DNA of 64,000 bases. It comes from an uncultured Porphyromonadaceae bacterium. Its GTDB lineage: Bacteria; Bacteroidota; Bacteroidia; Bacteroidales; Muribaculaceae. The stretch lies in the NCBI GenBank assembly GCA_902491625.1, contig CABUIO010000002.1, forward strand, positions 62,001-126,000, in the 5' to 3' direction. The notes below the pieces were generated by a model, which was not told the origin of the DNA, made no database searches, and saw only the letters and a list, made by a program, of their open reading frames with translations. The position numbers were made by a program, and so were the translations under genes. Of the stretch, positions 42,523 through 51,052 are shown in pieces (within the stretch, counting starts at the first letter, position 1; each line of letters opens with the position of its first letter).

Positions 42523-43974
42523 TCAGAGGAGGAAAAGGGTGACGGCGGTGCAGACGACGAGAGCGGCGAGAAGCAGCATCTCGCGGCGCGTGAAGTACGG
42601 AAGCCCTTCCTCGGAGAGCTTGCGCTGTTCGCGACGCGCCTTGATGAAAAATCCGAGTCCGAAGAGATAGAACACTGAGGATCCGGCGAAGAGTTCCAGT
42701 CCTCCGGCGTAGATCATCCAGAGGCAATAGAGCGTGCAGGCTATCCCTGTGAGGCGGAAACGACGCAGCTTCGACCGCGAGGGATCGCGCAGCAGCGCGG
42801 GACGCCGCGTGGCTTTCCATAGGAATGCACCGCTGAGAAGGTAGGCCGGAAGGATCATCATGCCGGTGATGCTGAGGGCTTCGAGATACATGTCTTCGGC
42901 ACACGCGACAATGAAGATGAAGAGTTGCATTATGATGCTGGAGACGAGCAGTCCCGACGAGGGTATGCCGTGGCGGTTCTCGTGCAGGAAACGGCGCGGA
43001 AAGATACCCACTGAGGCGGCTTTATACGGCACCTGCGCGCAGATGATTGTCCACGCGATCCACCCGCCCAGCAGCGACACTATCACGGCGATGATGACAA
43101 GCCAGTAGGCCCATCCGCCGCAGATGGCGCGGAGCAGGTAGGCGGCGGAGGGATTGTCGAGCCCGGCGAGCCGCGCACGCGACATGACACCGTAACAGAG
43201 CACGGAGACAAGCAGATAGAGAAGCCACGAAATGAAGAATCCGGTGACTCCGGCACGTCCGACATCCTTGGAACGCCTGGCGCGTCCGGAGAGCATGACG
43301 GCGCCCTCGATGCCGATGAAGCACCAGAGCGTCACGAGCATGGTGCTCCTGACCTGAGCGAGCAGATCGCCGCAGCCGGAATCAAGACAGAGGATGTCGG
43401 CGTCGAGTGTATCGACTTTCACGTTGGCGGCTATGAGACCGATGATGAGGAGTATGACGGCGACCTTGAGCGCGGACATCACGCTGTTGACGACCTTGAC
43501 GGTGCGGATGCCTCGGCAGACGATAAAATAGATGGTCCAGATGAATACTGTGCCGAACACGACAAGACCGACACCGCTGCCGATGAGCGGCGGGAAGAAT
43601 GCAGCGAAGCATTCGTAAAGCATTACGGCGTAGGCCACGTTGGCGAAGGAGGCGCACAGCCAGTAGCCCCACGCCACATTGAAGCCGATGTAGTTGCCCC
43701 ACCCTTCCTGAGCATACTGATATATGCCGGCGTCGAGATCAGGCCGTCGGTCGGCCAGGGTCTTGAAGGTGGCCACGAGCAGCAGCATGCCGACAGCGGT
43801 GATGATCCACGCTATCGCCACAGCGCCGACACCCGCGCCGGCGGCCATGTTCTGTGGCAGATTGAAGATTCCGGCGCCTACCATCATGCCGAACACGATG
43901 GCGGTCAGTCCCCAGAATCCTATGCGCGTCGCGCCGCCGTCGCCGGAAGCGGACAGAGATTCAGATTTTTTCAT
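42523..43974 (-). CDS. APC-family amino-acid permease or antiporter
   Basis: 483 residues from the ATG at 43974 (MKKSESLSASGDG); the longer frame reads through a GTAG palindrome. About 12-13 spans. The first span carries the APC signature GMMVGAGIFNLPQN (about 29-42). Similarity in layout suggests the arginine/ornithine or basic amino-acid antiporter branch (ArcD/ArgO-type), but the substrate is a guess. It has a long leader with a -7 box at 44089-44096. Confidence 0.87.
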   Translation of the reverse strand: MKKSESLSASGDGGATRIGFWGLTAIVFGMMVGAGIFNLPQNMAAGAGVGAVAIAWIITAVGMLLLVATFKTLADRRPDLDAGIYQYAQEGWGNYIGFNVAWGYWLCASFANVAYAVMLYECFAAFFPPLIGSGVGLVVFGTVFIWTIYFIVCRGIRTVKVVNSVMSALKVAVILLIIGLIAANVKVDTLDADILCLDSGCGDLLAQVRSTMLVTLWCFIGIEGAVMLSGRARRSKDVGRAGVTGFFISWLLYLLVSVLCYGVMSRARLAGLDNPSAAYLLRAICGGWAYWLVIIAVIVSLLGGWIAWTIICAQVPYKAASVGIFPRRFLHENRHGIPSSGLLVSSIIMQLFIFIVACAEDMYLEALSITGMMILPAYLLSGAFLWKATRRPALLRDPSRSKLRRFRLTGIACTLYCLWMIYAGGLELFAGSSVFYLFGLGFFIKARREQRKLSEEGLPYFTRREMLLLAALVVCTAVTLFLL

Positions 43975-44024
43975 AGTCTTCTCACTCGTAATTGCGTTTT
44001 GCCGACACCGGATGTGCGAGGCAC

Positions 44025-44048
44025 GGCTGCACCGTGGTGCAGCCCTAC
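44025..44048 (-). repeat. REP-like GTAG palindrome
   Basis: On the minus strand GTAG followed by GGCTGCACCACGGTGCAGCC, a perfect 20-base palindrome. It lies in the leader of the permease gene. Confidence 0.75.
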
Positions 44049-44088
44049 GTTCGGGTGCAGCCATTGAGGGTGCGATCCAATCAGGGTG

Positions 44089-44096
44089 CAAAAATA
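44089..44096 (-). promoter_or_regulatory. -7 box of the permease gene
   Basis: TATTTTTG on the minus strand, about 115 bases before the ATG; the -33 element is not clear. The leader would contain the GTAG palindrome. Confidence 0.5.
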
Positions 44097-44122
44097 CTAA
44101 AAATCAGCCACACGTGAAGATT

Positions 44123-44180
44123 CTAAGGTCTTTAAAGTCCTTAAAGTTGTTAACAACCTTAAAGACTTTAAAGACCTTAG
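44123..44180. terminator. 58-base AT-rich palindrome (bidirectional terminator candidate)
   Basis: Arms of 29 bases centred on GTTGTTAACAAC, with two mismatches; each arm holds repeats of CTTTAAAG/CCTTAAAG. It sits directly after the end of the endonuclease operon and before the permease leader. A related single-armed stretch (GTCCTTAAAGTCTTTAAAGT) occurs near 62250. Confidence 0.65.
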
Positions 44181-44202
44181 AGACTCTTAAAAAGAGTTGT
44201 GT

Positions 44203-45900
44203 TTAGCGAACGATGAGGGTGAGAGGTCGGCGGGACTGGTCGGTGGTGACGACGTATGCGCCCTGAGGAAGACGGAAGATCTCGCCGCCGCTGACGGTGG
44301 GTTCGCTGACCATCAGTTTGCCGCTGAGGTCGTAGATGCGCAGTCCGGAGTGGGTGCTTTGCAGGATGATGCGTATGCCCCCTTCGACTGCAGCCACGCC
44401 CAGGGGCTGCGGCTCTGCGATACCGGAGATGCCGGAGGAATTGACCATCACCATGTTGGATTCAGGCGACTCATAGCCGAGGCGCACGCTCTGCACTGTG
44501 TAGCTCTCGGACACACCCGGCTCGCGTCCGTCGATTTCCAGATAGTTCTCCTCGGCCACGAGGCGTGTCGTGACAGCGCCGGAGGAAAGATAGCGCGTGC
44601 GGTTGACGATGTAGGAATCCACGACCTCGCCGTCAGGAGGAAGGTTCCAGTGGGCGGTATATGAGTCGTCCGCTATGTCGGTGGCAGCGGTGGCAACGGG
44701 AGCTGTTAGCTGCGGCACGGGGAATGCCTGGCCATGGAGGGAGACGTTGAAGGTCGTTCCGGCGGGGAAGCCGCCGTCGTAGAGCGTGAGCGCCGCCGTA
44801 TGCTCACCGACGGCGACGGGAGTGTAGCGCACGGTCAGCTTGTAGCCTTTGTCGGAATTGACGGAAGCTGCCGGAATCATGTTGCCGGAAATGCCCTGAA
44901 GCGTGAACATGGCGCGGTCAGTGCCGGTGACGCGCACGGAGAGCGCGGACTTGAGGTTGGTGCCGTTGACAAGCAGCTCGACCTCCTGCGACTTGCCTAC
45001 GGCCACCTGACCGAAGTCAAGCGCCGAACCGTCGGTAGGCGCGAAAAGTTCCGGATCGCCGGTGATAGGTCCGGTTATGCTTCCGCCCTGATCTTTCAGA
45101 TAGAATGTCTCGGCGCTCTTGGTACCCCAAATATACTCGGCAAGCTCGGGAAAGTCGATGAAGGGATTGCGGTTGCCCTGAATGAGATAGACAGCCTCGT
45201 TGCGGTCGATCTCTTTCTGACTCACGGGATCGCGGCGTGCCCAGTCGAGAAGCATCTCATAGGCCCAGGGACGCAGCGTGGGATAAGCGCCGTTCTGCAC
45301 CATGTAGGTGTATTTCCACGTGAGATCCTGATAGCATGTGGCGATGTAGAAATAGGTTCGCGCGAAGTCGCCCTTGTATTCGTCGGCAGGCTCGAACACT
45401 TTCGATGCGCCTCCTCCCTGACCCTGATATGCGTAGCCGACTTTGGAGACGCCGTTGTCAAACTCCGGAGTCTGCACCTCGCCGAGCGGATAGTTGCTCT
45501 TGGCCATGTTGGCGGCGCTCTCCGAGGGATAGAGGTGGTATAGGTCGGTATATGCGTCGTTCTCGGCGCCTCCCCACCAGGACTTGGGGAAAGAGTGCTC
45601 GCGGTTCATGCCGCGCCAGCCGTTGCGCACGAGAAACACGAGGTCGGAATACATCTCCCACCAGCGCTGCTGACCCTGATAAAGCTCCGGATAGACATCC
45701 GTCTTGGGAAACTGTTGCGGAAAGAGAGAGTTGTAGGTCACGACGGTGTGGGGGCGGATCACGTCGTGAGCGGCATTCTTCAGTTGCTCGCGCTTCGTGC
45801 CGTCCAGGCGCTGATAATAGCCCGCCGGAATGTCTGCCATGACAGCACACGTGGCGGCAAGGCAGATGAAAAACACGGCGGTAGTGAAAAATCTTTTCAT
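44203..45900 (-). CDS. Secreted endonuclease I family nuclease (last gene of nucleic-acid operon)
   Basis: 565 residues. Signal peptide ends near AVMADIPAGYY (about residue 22). Endonuclease I domain about 23-275 with MNREHSFPKSWWGGAENDAY (residues 98-117), the His and Glu/Asn metal site. Ig-like and FN3-like modules follow, then a tail (GAYVVTTDQSRRPLTLIVR) like a type IX signal. It shares its order with the nuclease at 6886. It is fourth in the operon after the exo/endonuclease-phosphatase, TonB receptor and DUF5689 genes, which suggests that it makes DNA or RNA fragments for import. Confidence 0.92.
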   Translation of the reverse strand: MKRFFTTAVFFICLAATCAVMADIPAGYYQRLDGTKREQLKNAAHDVIRPHTVVTYNSLFPQQFPKTDVYPELYQGQQRWWEMYSDLVFLVRNGWRGMNREHSFPKSWWGGAENDAYTDLYHLYPSESAANMAKSNYPLGEVQTPEFDNGVSKVGYAYQGQGGGASKVFEPADEYKGDFARTYFYIATCYQDLTWKYTYMVQNGAYPTLRPWAYEMLLDWARRDPVSQKEIDRNEAVYLIQGNRNPFIDFPELAEYIWGTKSAETFYLKDQGGSITGPITGDPELFAPTDGSALDFGQVAVGKSQEVELLVNGTNLKSALSVRVTGTDRAMFTLQGISGNMIPAASVNSDKGYKLTVRYTPVAVGEHTAALTLYDGGFPAGTTFNVSLHGQAFPVPQLTAPVATAATDIADDSYTAHWNLPPDGEVVDSYIVNRTRYLSSGAVTTRLVAEENYLEIDGREPGVSESYTVQSVRLGYESPESNMVMVNSSGISGIAEPQPLGVAAVEGGIRIILQSTHSGLRIYDLSGKLMVSEPTVSGGEIFRLPQGAYVVTTDQSRRPLTLIVR

Positions 45901-45971
45901 ATAGGCTTTGTTTGATTACGGGGAAGAAGCCCGAAGACCTCTTCCCCTGTAACTAAAGCTTTCAGAGAAGC

Positions 45972-45995
45972 GTAGGGCTGCTCCATGGAGCAGCC
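45972..45995 (+). repeat. REP-like GTAG palindrome inside the operon
   Basis: GTAG followed by GGCTGCTCCATGGAGCAGCC, a perfect palindrome, in the 103-base gap between the DUF5689 and endonuclease genes. A second hairpin (GGGGAAGA ... TCTTCCCC, 45920-45947) is beside it. REP hairpins in such gaps often protect the upstream message. Confidence 0.75.
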
Positions 45996-46003
45996 GCCCC
46001 TGA

Positions 46004-48184
46004 TTAAAGCTCTTTGTATTCAGTGATGTTCTTAACGCCGCGCTGGCCGAAGTATTTGGTGATGTCGCCTTTGACGATCACATGCTTCTTGTAGATTGCC
46101 GGATTCTTGGCCAGGCCGAGAGTGTCGCGGAGCGGACCTGCCGGGATGGCGCAAGGAATGGTGTTGGCGGTGGTGTTGGCGTCAGCCGTGGGGCCGAGGA
46201 TCATGTTGGTGTTGTTGAAATCGGCGGCGGTGGTGTTGTTGAAGTTGGCGCCCGTGGCCCAGGTCATGCCGGAGATCCAGCCTACGATGTAGCCTTCGAT
46301 CCAGACACCCTGGGAATCGGAAGTGGAGACCATGACGTCAGCCACGGTGTAGGGGGAGTCTTCCGAGCCTTGTCCGCCGGGTGTGGGAGGCGTCACCTCG
46401 CCGGCTTTCTTGCCCACGAGCACGTTGTCAACACACCAGGTGGCATAGTTGGCTTCGCTTGTGGCCGTGTAGCGGAAACCGATGTAGATTATGCCGGAGA
46501 AGGAGCTGAGGTCAAGATTGCCGGATTCCACCCAGGAACTGTAGCCGGAGGCGGGAGATGTGGGTAGAGCCGGAGAGAGCTTGGTGAGCTGAGCTGTCTC
46601 GGGATCGGAGGAGCCGCTGAGCACGTAGACCTCAAGCTTGGAGGTTGTGGAGCCGTAGCCGTTCACCTGCGAACGGAAGGAGGCGAATTTCTCTGCCATC
46701 TTGGAGCAGTCGATAGCGGGAGTGATCAGCCAGCTGTCGAAGGGAGCGGTGCCCTTGTAGCCGGTCATGGAGGCGTAATTGTTGCCGGAGAATTCCTTGA
46801 TGAACCAGTTCTTGGTGCCCTTGAGCTGCACATTGAGCCATCCTGCGGGGATCGAGGTCGAAGCGTCGAAGTTTTCTTCGATAAGGCCTGTGCCCTCGCC
46901 GGGACCTACGGGACCGCCCTGACCCTCGATCTCGAATGAGTCGGAGGTGCCGGGATTGTTGATGAGGCCGTTGGCACCCATGAATGAGTCAAATGTACCG
47001 CGGATCTTCATCTGCTTGCCGAGGTTGCCGGGATTGTCGATAAGGTTGCCCTTCGCACGCAGGTCGCTGCCCTGCGGAAGAGCGAAGACGATACACTTGG
47101 TGTAGTCCTTCACGTCGGCTGCGGGAGCGATGACGAGAGTGTTGTCCATCTCTGCTTCGGCGCCCCAGATGATCTTGTCGTTGGAGTCGATGTCGGTGAC
47201 GCCGGCCTTGACGGAGCCGACTATATAGCCGCTCACCCATCCGGACTTGGCGCCCTGACCCTCGATTGCTTCTTCGACGGTGTAGGGATCATCCTTCTGT
47301 CCCTTGGTCTCGAACATGCAGTCGGCCTCGCTGCGGAGCAGGATCTGCCAGTCGCTGCCGAAGTAGCTCAGGATGCCCATGACGTCGCCTGTGCCGGCGG
47401 GAAGGGTCTTGGCGTGGAAGGAAGCGTAGTTGGAGTTGCGCACTATGATGGAGTTGCCGTTCTCATCGAGCAGATTGCGGTTGGTGGAAGCGTCGTCCTC
47501 AGAGAAGGGTGCCTGGCCGCCAAGCTCGAAGTGGACGTTGCGGAGAAGAACGAGCTGGCTCTGGAGCTTCTGGATCTCAGCGGGCGAGGTGGGGAGGCTG
47601 CCGAGGTCGACAACCTTCACATACATCTGACCGTCGGCGGGTGCTTCCTGTCCCGGCTCCACAATGGTGTATTTGGGATCGGGGAAGTGGTTAAGCTCGG
47701 TGTGCTCCTGGAAGAGATTGTAGTCCATGAAGGAGACCTGAGGCGTACCGTTGTATTCGCCGTATCCGCCGATCTGCTGGAGACCGCGGTATTTGCCGAA
47801 TCCGAGTCCGGTGACGTTGACAACGATTTCCTGGCCTACGCGATAGGAGTTGTTCATTCCGGTCTCGTTGATGGAGAACGCGAGGGCGGCCGTCTCGTCC
47901 TGGATGACGAGCGACTTGTAGATGTTGCCTGTGGCGTCAGAGGAGACGACGCGCCCGTGGATGATCATGTCCTCTCCCGATTCGGTCTGGCCGAGCGTGA
48001 GGAAATAGTTGTCGTCGTTCTGCCAGTTTGCCGCCTTGAGCTGGGCGATGGTGGTATTGGGCTTCATCGTGGCCTCCGGCTCTTTCAGAGGCGGCTGGTC
48101 GAAGTCGTTCTGACAGGAGGTCAGGGCGCCCGCCGCAAGGAGCGAAAGGGAAGCGGCGCCCAGTATGTGCTTGAATGATTTCAT
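46004..48184 (-). CDS. DUF5689 surface lipoprotein with choice-of-anchor J and two DUF6359-like domains
   Basis: 726 residues. Lipoprotein signal with ALTSC (Cys about 24). A DUF5689 domain lies at about 45-260 (ESGEDMIIHGRVVSSDATGN). A DUF6359-like OB-type domain follows (about 280-410, YTVEEAIEGQGAKSGWVSGY), then a choice-of-anchor J domain (about 425-585, with NYASMTGYKGTAPFDSWLIT), and a second DUF6359-like domain to the end. The next gene upstream in the operon is a TonB receptor, so it may be the surface ligand binder paired with it, as SusD is with SusC, though the fold is different. OB-like domains of this kind are often found with nucleases. Confidence 0.85.
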   Translation of the reverse strand: MKSFKHILGAASLSLLAAGALTSCQNDFDQPPLKEPEATMKPNTTIAQLKAANWQNDDNYFLTLGQTESGEDMIIHGRVVSSDATGNIYKSLVIQDETAALAFSINETGMNNSYRVGQEIVVNVTGLGFGKYRGLQQIGGYGEYNGTPQVSFMDYNLFQEHTELNHFPDPKYTIVEPGQEAPADGQMYVKVVDLGSLPTSPAEIQKLQSQLVLLRNVHFELGGQAPFSEDDASTNRNLLDENGNSIIVRNSNYASFHAKTLPAGTGDVMGILSYFGSDWQILLRSEADCMFETKGQKDDPYTVEEAIEGQGAKSGWVSGYIVGSVKAGVTDIDSNDKIIWGAEAEMDNTLVIAPAADVKDYTKCIVFALPQGSDLRAKGNLIDNPGNLGKQMKIRGTFDSFMGANGLINNPGTSDSFEIEGQGGPVGPGEGTGLIEENFDASTSIPAGWLNVQLKGTKNWFIKEFSGNNYASMTGYKGTAPFDSWLITPAIDCSKMAEKFASFRSQVNGYGSTTSKLEVYVLSGSSDPETAQLTKLSPALPTSPASGYSSWVESGNLDLSSFSGIIYIGFRYTATSEANYATWCVDNVLVGKKAGEVTPPTPGGQGSEDSPYTVADVMVSTSDSQGVWIEGYIVGWISGMTWATGANFNNTTAADFNNTNMILGPTADANTTANTIPCAIPAGPLRDTLGLAKNPAIYKKHVIVKGDITKYFGQRGVKNITEYKEL

Positions 48185-48229
48185 ATATTGTGTGGTATTT
48201 TGTTTGCTTGTTTGTTAATGGTTTGAGTC

Positions 48230-51013
48230 TCAGAAGCGTATGCCCACGTTGAAATAGATCTTGATTCCCTGGGCGTATGTGATTCGGTTAGCCCACTTGT
48301 CGACATTGAAGTTGGTGTAGTCGAAGCGGTTCTGCTGCTGACCGAATGTCATGATCTTGCGGTTGTTGAGGATGTTGGTCACGTTGAGATTGAAGTTGAC
48401 GGAACCGAAGGAGGTGTAGAGCACCTTGCCTATCGAGGCGTTGAGCACGAAGGCGTCGTTGAGCTTGTCCTGACGTGTGATCTCATGGAGCTTGGCCTCG
48501 ATGCTCTCCTGGGTGTCGCCGGCGCTCACGATGCCGTCCATCTCCATGTGGCGCATCGGGGACAGGAACATGTAGCCGTCGCCCATCCAGGAACCGTTGA
48601 TGTTGAAGAACCACATTTTGGGAGCGGCCCAGTCGATGCCGATGTTGTAGGCTTGCTGGGGAGCGCCGCCGAGGTAATAGTTCTTGAGATATACGGTCGT
48701 CTCGGTCTCGGGATAGAGGCCGTTCTCATATGAGCGGATGGCGGTGGGACGGTTCTTGTATTGTGCACGGCTGACGGTTCCGACAGCGCTCACTGTGACT
48801 GAGGGAGTGATGGAATATGCCATGCCGAGTTCCACGCCCTTGTATTCGCGGCGCAGTCCGGTGAGGATGCAGGTGGAGTTGGTACCGAGCACGTCGTCGT
48901 AGTAGAGCGTGTATTCCAGACCGTTATAGGTGTCGGTAAGGTAACCGGTGATGGAGCCGCGGAAGCGCTGCCAGTTCCAGACGTAGGAGATGTCGCCGCT
49001 CACATAGCGCTCGCTGCGGAGATTGGGCACGACGGCGTCACGGATACGTGCGTTGATGTATGCCTTGTCGTAGTAGGGTGCCTTGGTGCCGTAGGAGGCG
49101 TGGGCCACGAAGTAATTGCGACCGTCGAGCTTGTAGGTGACTCCGGCCTTGATGCCGCCGTTGTCAAACTGATGATGCTTGCCGGTGCCGTATGACTCTT
49201 CGGGCGCACGGCCGTTCATCATGTTGCCGTGGCGGTTGTAGGAGGTGAAGGAAAGGTTCACGCCATAGTTGATGTCCCAGTGGCGGGTGCGGATCTGGTT
49301 CTGGAGCCAAGCCATGGCCGTGATCTGGCGGATGTGGTAGTCATAGCCGATCACGTCGCCCTTCTTCGCGCGGTGGTTGGGGTTGAGGAGGTTGTTCTGC
49401 AGCTTGGGATCTGTGGAGGTGAAGTCACGCTCGTAGAATGTCTCGATGTCGTTCCAGAACTCGCCGCCGAGAAGGTCGTAGACCGTCTTGTAGAAATGTG
49501 AGTCGGAATAGTTGACGGAGAGGCCTCCCTGCAGCGTCATCATGTCGTTGATGCGGTGGTTGATATATGAGTTGAAATATAGGGAGGTCGTGTTGGTGTG
49601 GCGCGCGGAGAGGATGTAGCTCGACTGGCCGCGGAGCTCGGGGTCGCGGTCGAAGCTGAGCGCGTTCATCTTGTTGGCATAGTAGATGCCGTCCCAGTCG
49701 ATCTGCGTGATTGCGGGATTCTTGGAGCGCCAGAGACCCTGCTCGTATTCATAGATGCCGAGCTGATAGTCATAGAGCGCGGTGCCTTCCTCCGCTGTGG
49801 GAGCGTAGTATGAGGGAAGATACTTGTAGTAGTCGGCACGCGGGTCGGCGGAATTGCTTGTACGGTCGAAAGAGGTTGTCGACCAGCGGTTGTGGCGGAA
49901 ACCGAGGGCTGTATTGATGGTTGTGCCCATAGAGGGTTTCCAGATCCAGTTGAGGATCACAGAAGGATCGAACGTGTTGCGGATCTTGGAGTTGCGCTTC
50001 TTGCCGTTGAACCAGCCCCATGCGGGGTTGTAGGTGTTGGAGCCAACGAGGTCAAACACTTCCTGATATGAATAGCTCTGGCCGCCGGTCTGCGTGGGAG
50101 CCGCCCATGCTGTCAGGTTGAGGGAGTGCTGATCGTTGAAGATCTTCTGTGCGCCGAGCATGATGCCGAGGGAGTTGTAGAAAGTACCCTCAACGACGCC
50201 TTCCTCGCTCCAGCGTCCGAGCACGGAGGCCACGAAGGCCCAGCCGTGGCGGTTAACGCCGGAAGCATACTGGAATCCGGCGCGAAGCATGTAGTTGGAG
50301 TTGGTGTATGTGGCCAGTCCGCGGAATCCGGGAGCGAACTCGGAGGCATAGGTCGTGTAGTTGGTGGCTCCGCCGAGGTCGCCGTAGCCGAAGTTGACGG
50401 CTTCGGTGCCGATGCCGACTGTGCGGGAACGGAACGCGGTCGACGTCATGCCGCCGAGACCGCCGAAGTTGAAGCGGCCGGAGCGCGTGTCATTGAACTG
50501 CACGCCGTTGATGTAGCCGGCCTGCATCTCCGTGTTATAGCCGCGCATACGGAAATACATCGGCTGGAAGTTGTAGTTGGCCTTCGAATAGTAGATGTTG
50601 TCCGTGGCGCCCTGGATCGTGCCGATCGACTGGTTGGAGCTCTCCTCGTCCATCACCTGAAGCTCGTCGAAGAGCTGGTCGGTGTCGAAGTTTTCGGTGT
50701 CGAATCCTGAGGGAGCGAGCTTGATGACGTCGAGATTGCGCACCATGCCGCCGGTGATCTCCACGTCCTGATAGTAGTCGGCATAGCCGTTGGCGATGAT
50801 TTCGAGCACGTCGGTGCCCACCTGGGCGTTGGTGATCGAGAATCCGCCGTTGGCGTCTGTAATCACGAGTATGCCTTGGTCGCGGAGCATCACGTTGGCG
50901 TTCGCCACCGGCTGCGAGGTGGTGGCGTCTACCACGGTGCCCTTGAGTCCGGTGGCCGCAAGCGACGGCAGCGCGAATGCCAGGCATAACAGTATTATAA
51001 GTTTATTTCTCAT
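48230..51013 (-). CDS. TonB-dependent outer membrane receptor
   Basis: 927 residues. Signal peptide about 1-19 (FALPSLAATG), a carboxypeptidase-like regulatory domain (about 22-112, LKGTVVDATTSQPVANANVM), a plug domain (about 125-235, MYFRMRGYNTEMQAGYINGV) and a 22-strand barrel ending in FNVGIRF with the terminal Phe typical of outer membrane proteins. There is no SusD partner. Its position between a phosphatase/nuclease and a nuclease-associated lipoprotein suggests import of nucleic-acid fragments or of phosphate/nucleoside products. Confidence 0.92.
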   Translation of the reverse strand: MRNKLIILLCLAFALPSLAATGLKGTVVDATTSQPVANANVMLRDQGILVITDANGGFSITNAQVGTDVLEIIANGYADYYQDVEITGGMVRNLDVIKLAPSGFDTENFDTDQLFDELQVMDEESSNQSIGTIQGATDNIYYSKANYNFQPMYFRMRGYNTEMQAGYINGVQFNDTRSGRFNFGGLGGMTSTAFRSRTVGIGTEAVNFGYGDLGGATNYTTYASEFAPGFRGLATYTNSNYMLRAGFQYASGVNRHGWAFVASVLGRWSEEGVVEGTFYNSLGIMLGAQKIFNDQHSLNLTAWAAPTQTGGQSYSYQEVFDLVGSNTYNPAWGWFNGKKRNSKIRNTFDPSVILNWIWKPSMGTTINTALGFRHNRWSTTSFDRTSNSADPRADYYKYLPSYYAPTAEEGTALYDYQLGIYEYEQGLWRSKNPAITQIDWDGIYYANKMNALSFDRDPELRGQSSYILSARHTNTTSLYFNSYINHRINDMMTLQGGLSVNYSDSHFYKTVYDLLGGEFWNDIETFYERDFTSTDPKLQNNLLNPNHRAKKGDVIGYDYHIRQITAMAWLQNQIRTRHWDINYGVNLSFTSYNRHGNMMNGRAPEESYGTGKHHQFDNGGIKAGVTYKLDGRNYFVAHASYGTKAPYYDKAYINARIRDAVVPNLRSERYVSGDISYVWNWQRFRGSITGYLTDTYNGLEYTLYYDDVLGTNSTCILTGLRREYKGVELGMAYSITPSVTVSAVGTVSRAQYKNRPTAIRSYENGLYPETETTVYLKNYYLGGAPQQAYNIGIDWAAPKMWFFNINGSWMGDGYMFLSPMRHMEMDGIVSAGDTQESIEAKLHEITRQDKLNDAFVLNASIGKVLYTSFGSVNFNLNVTNILNNRKIMTFGQQQNRFDYTNFNVDKWANRITYAQGIKIYFNVGIRF

Positions 51014-51052
51014 ATATAAGGTTGATTAGTTGTTTCGGATTTGCTTTGCGGG

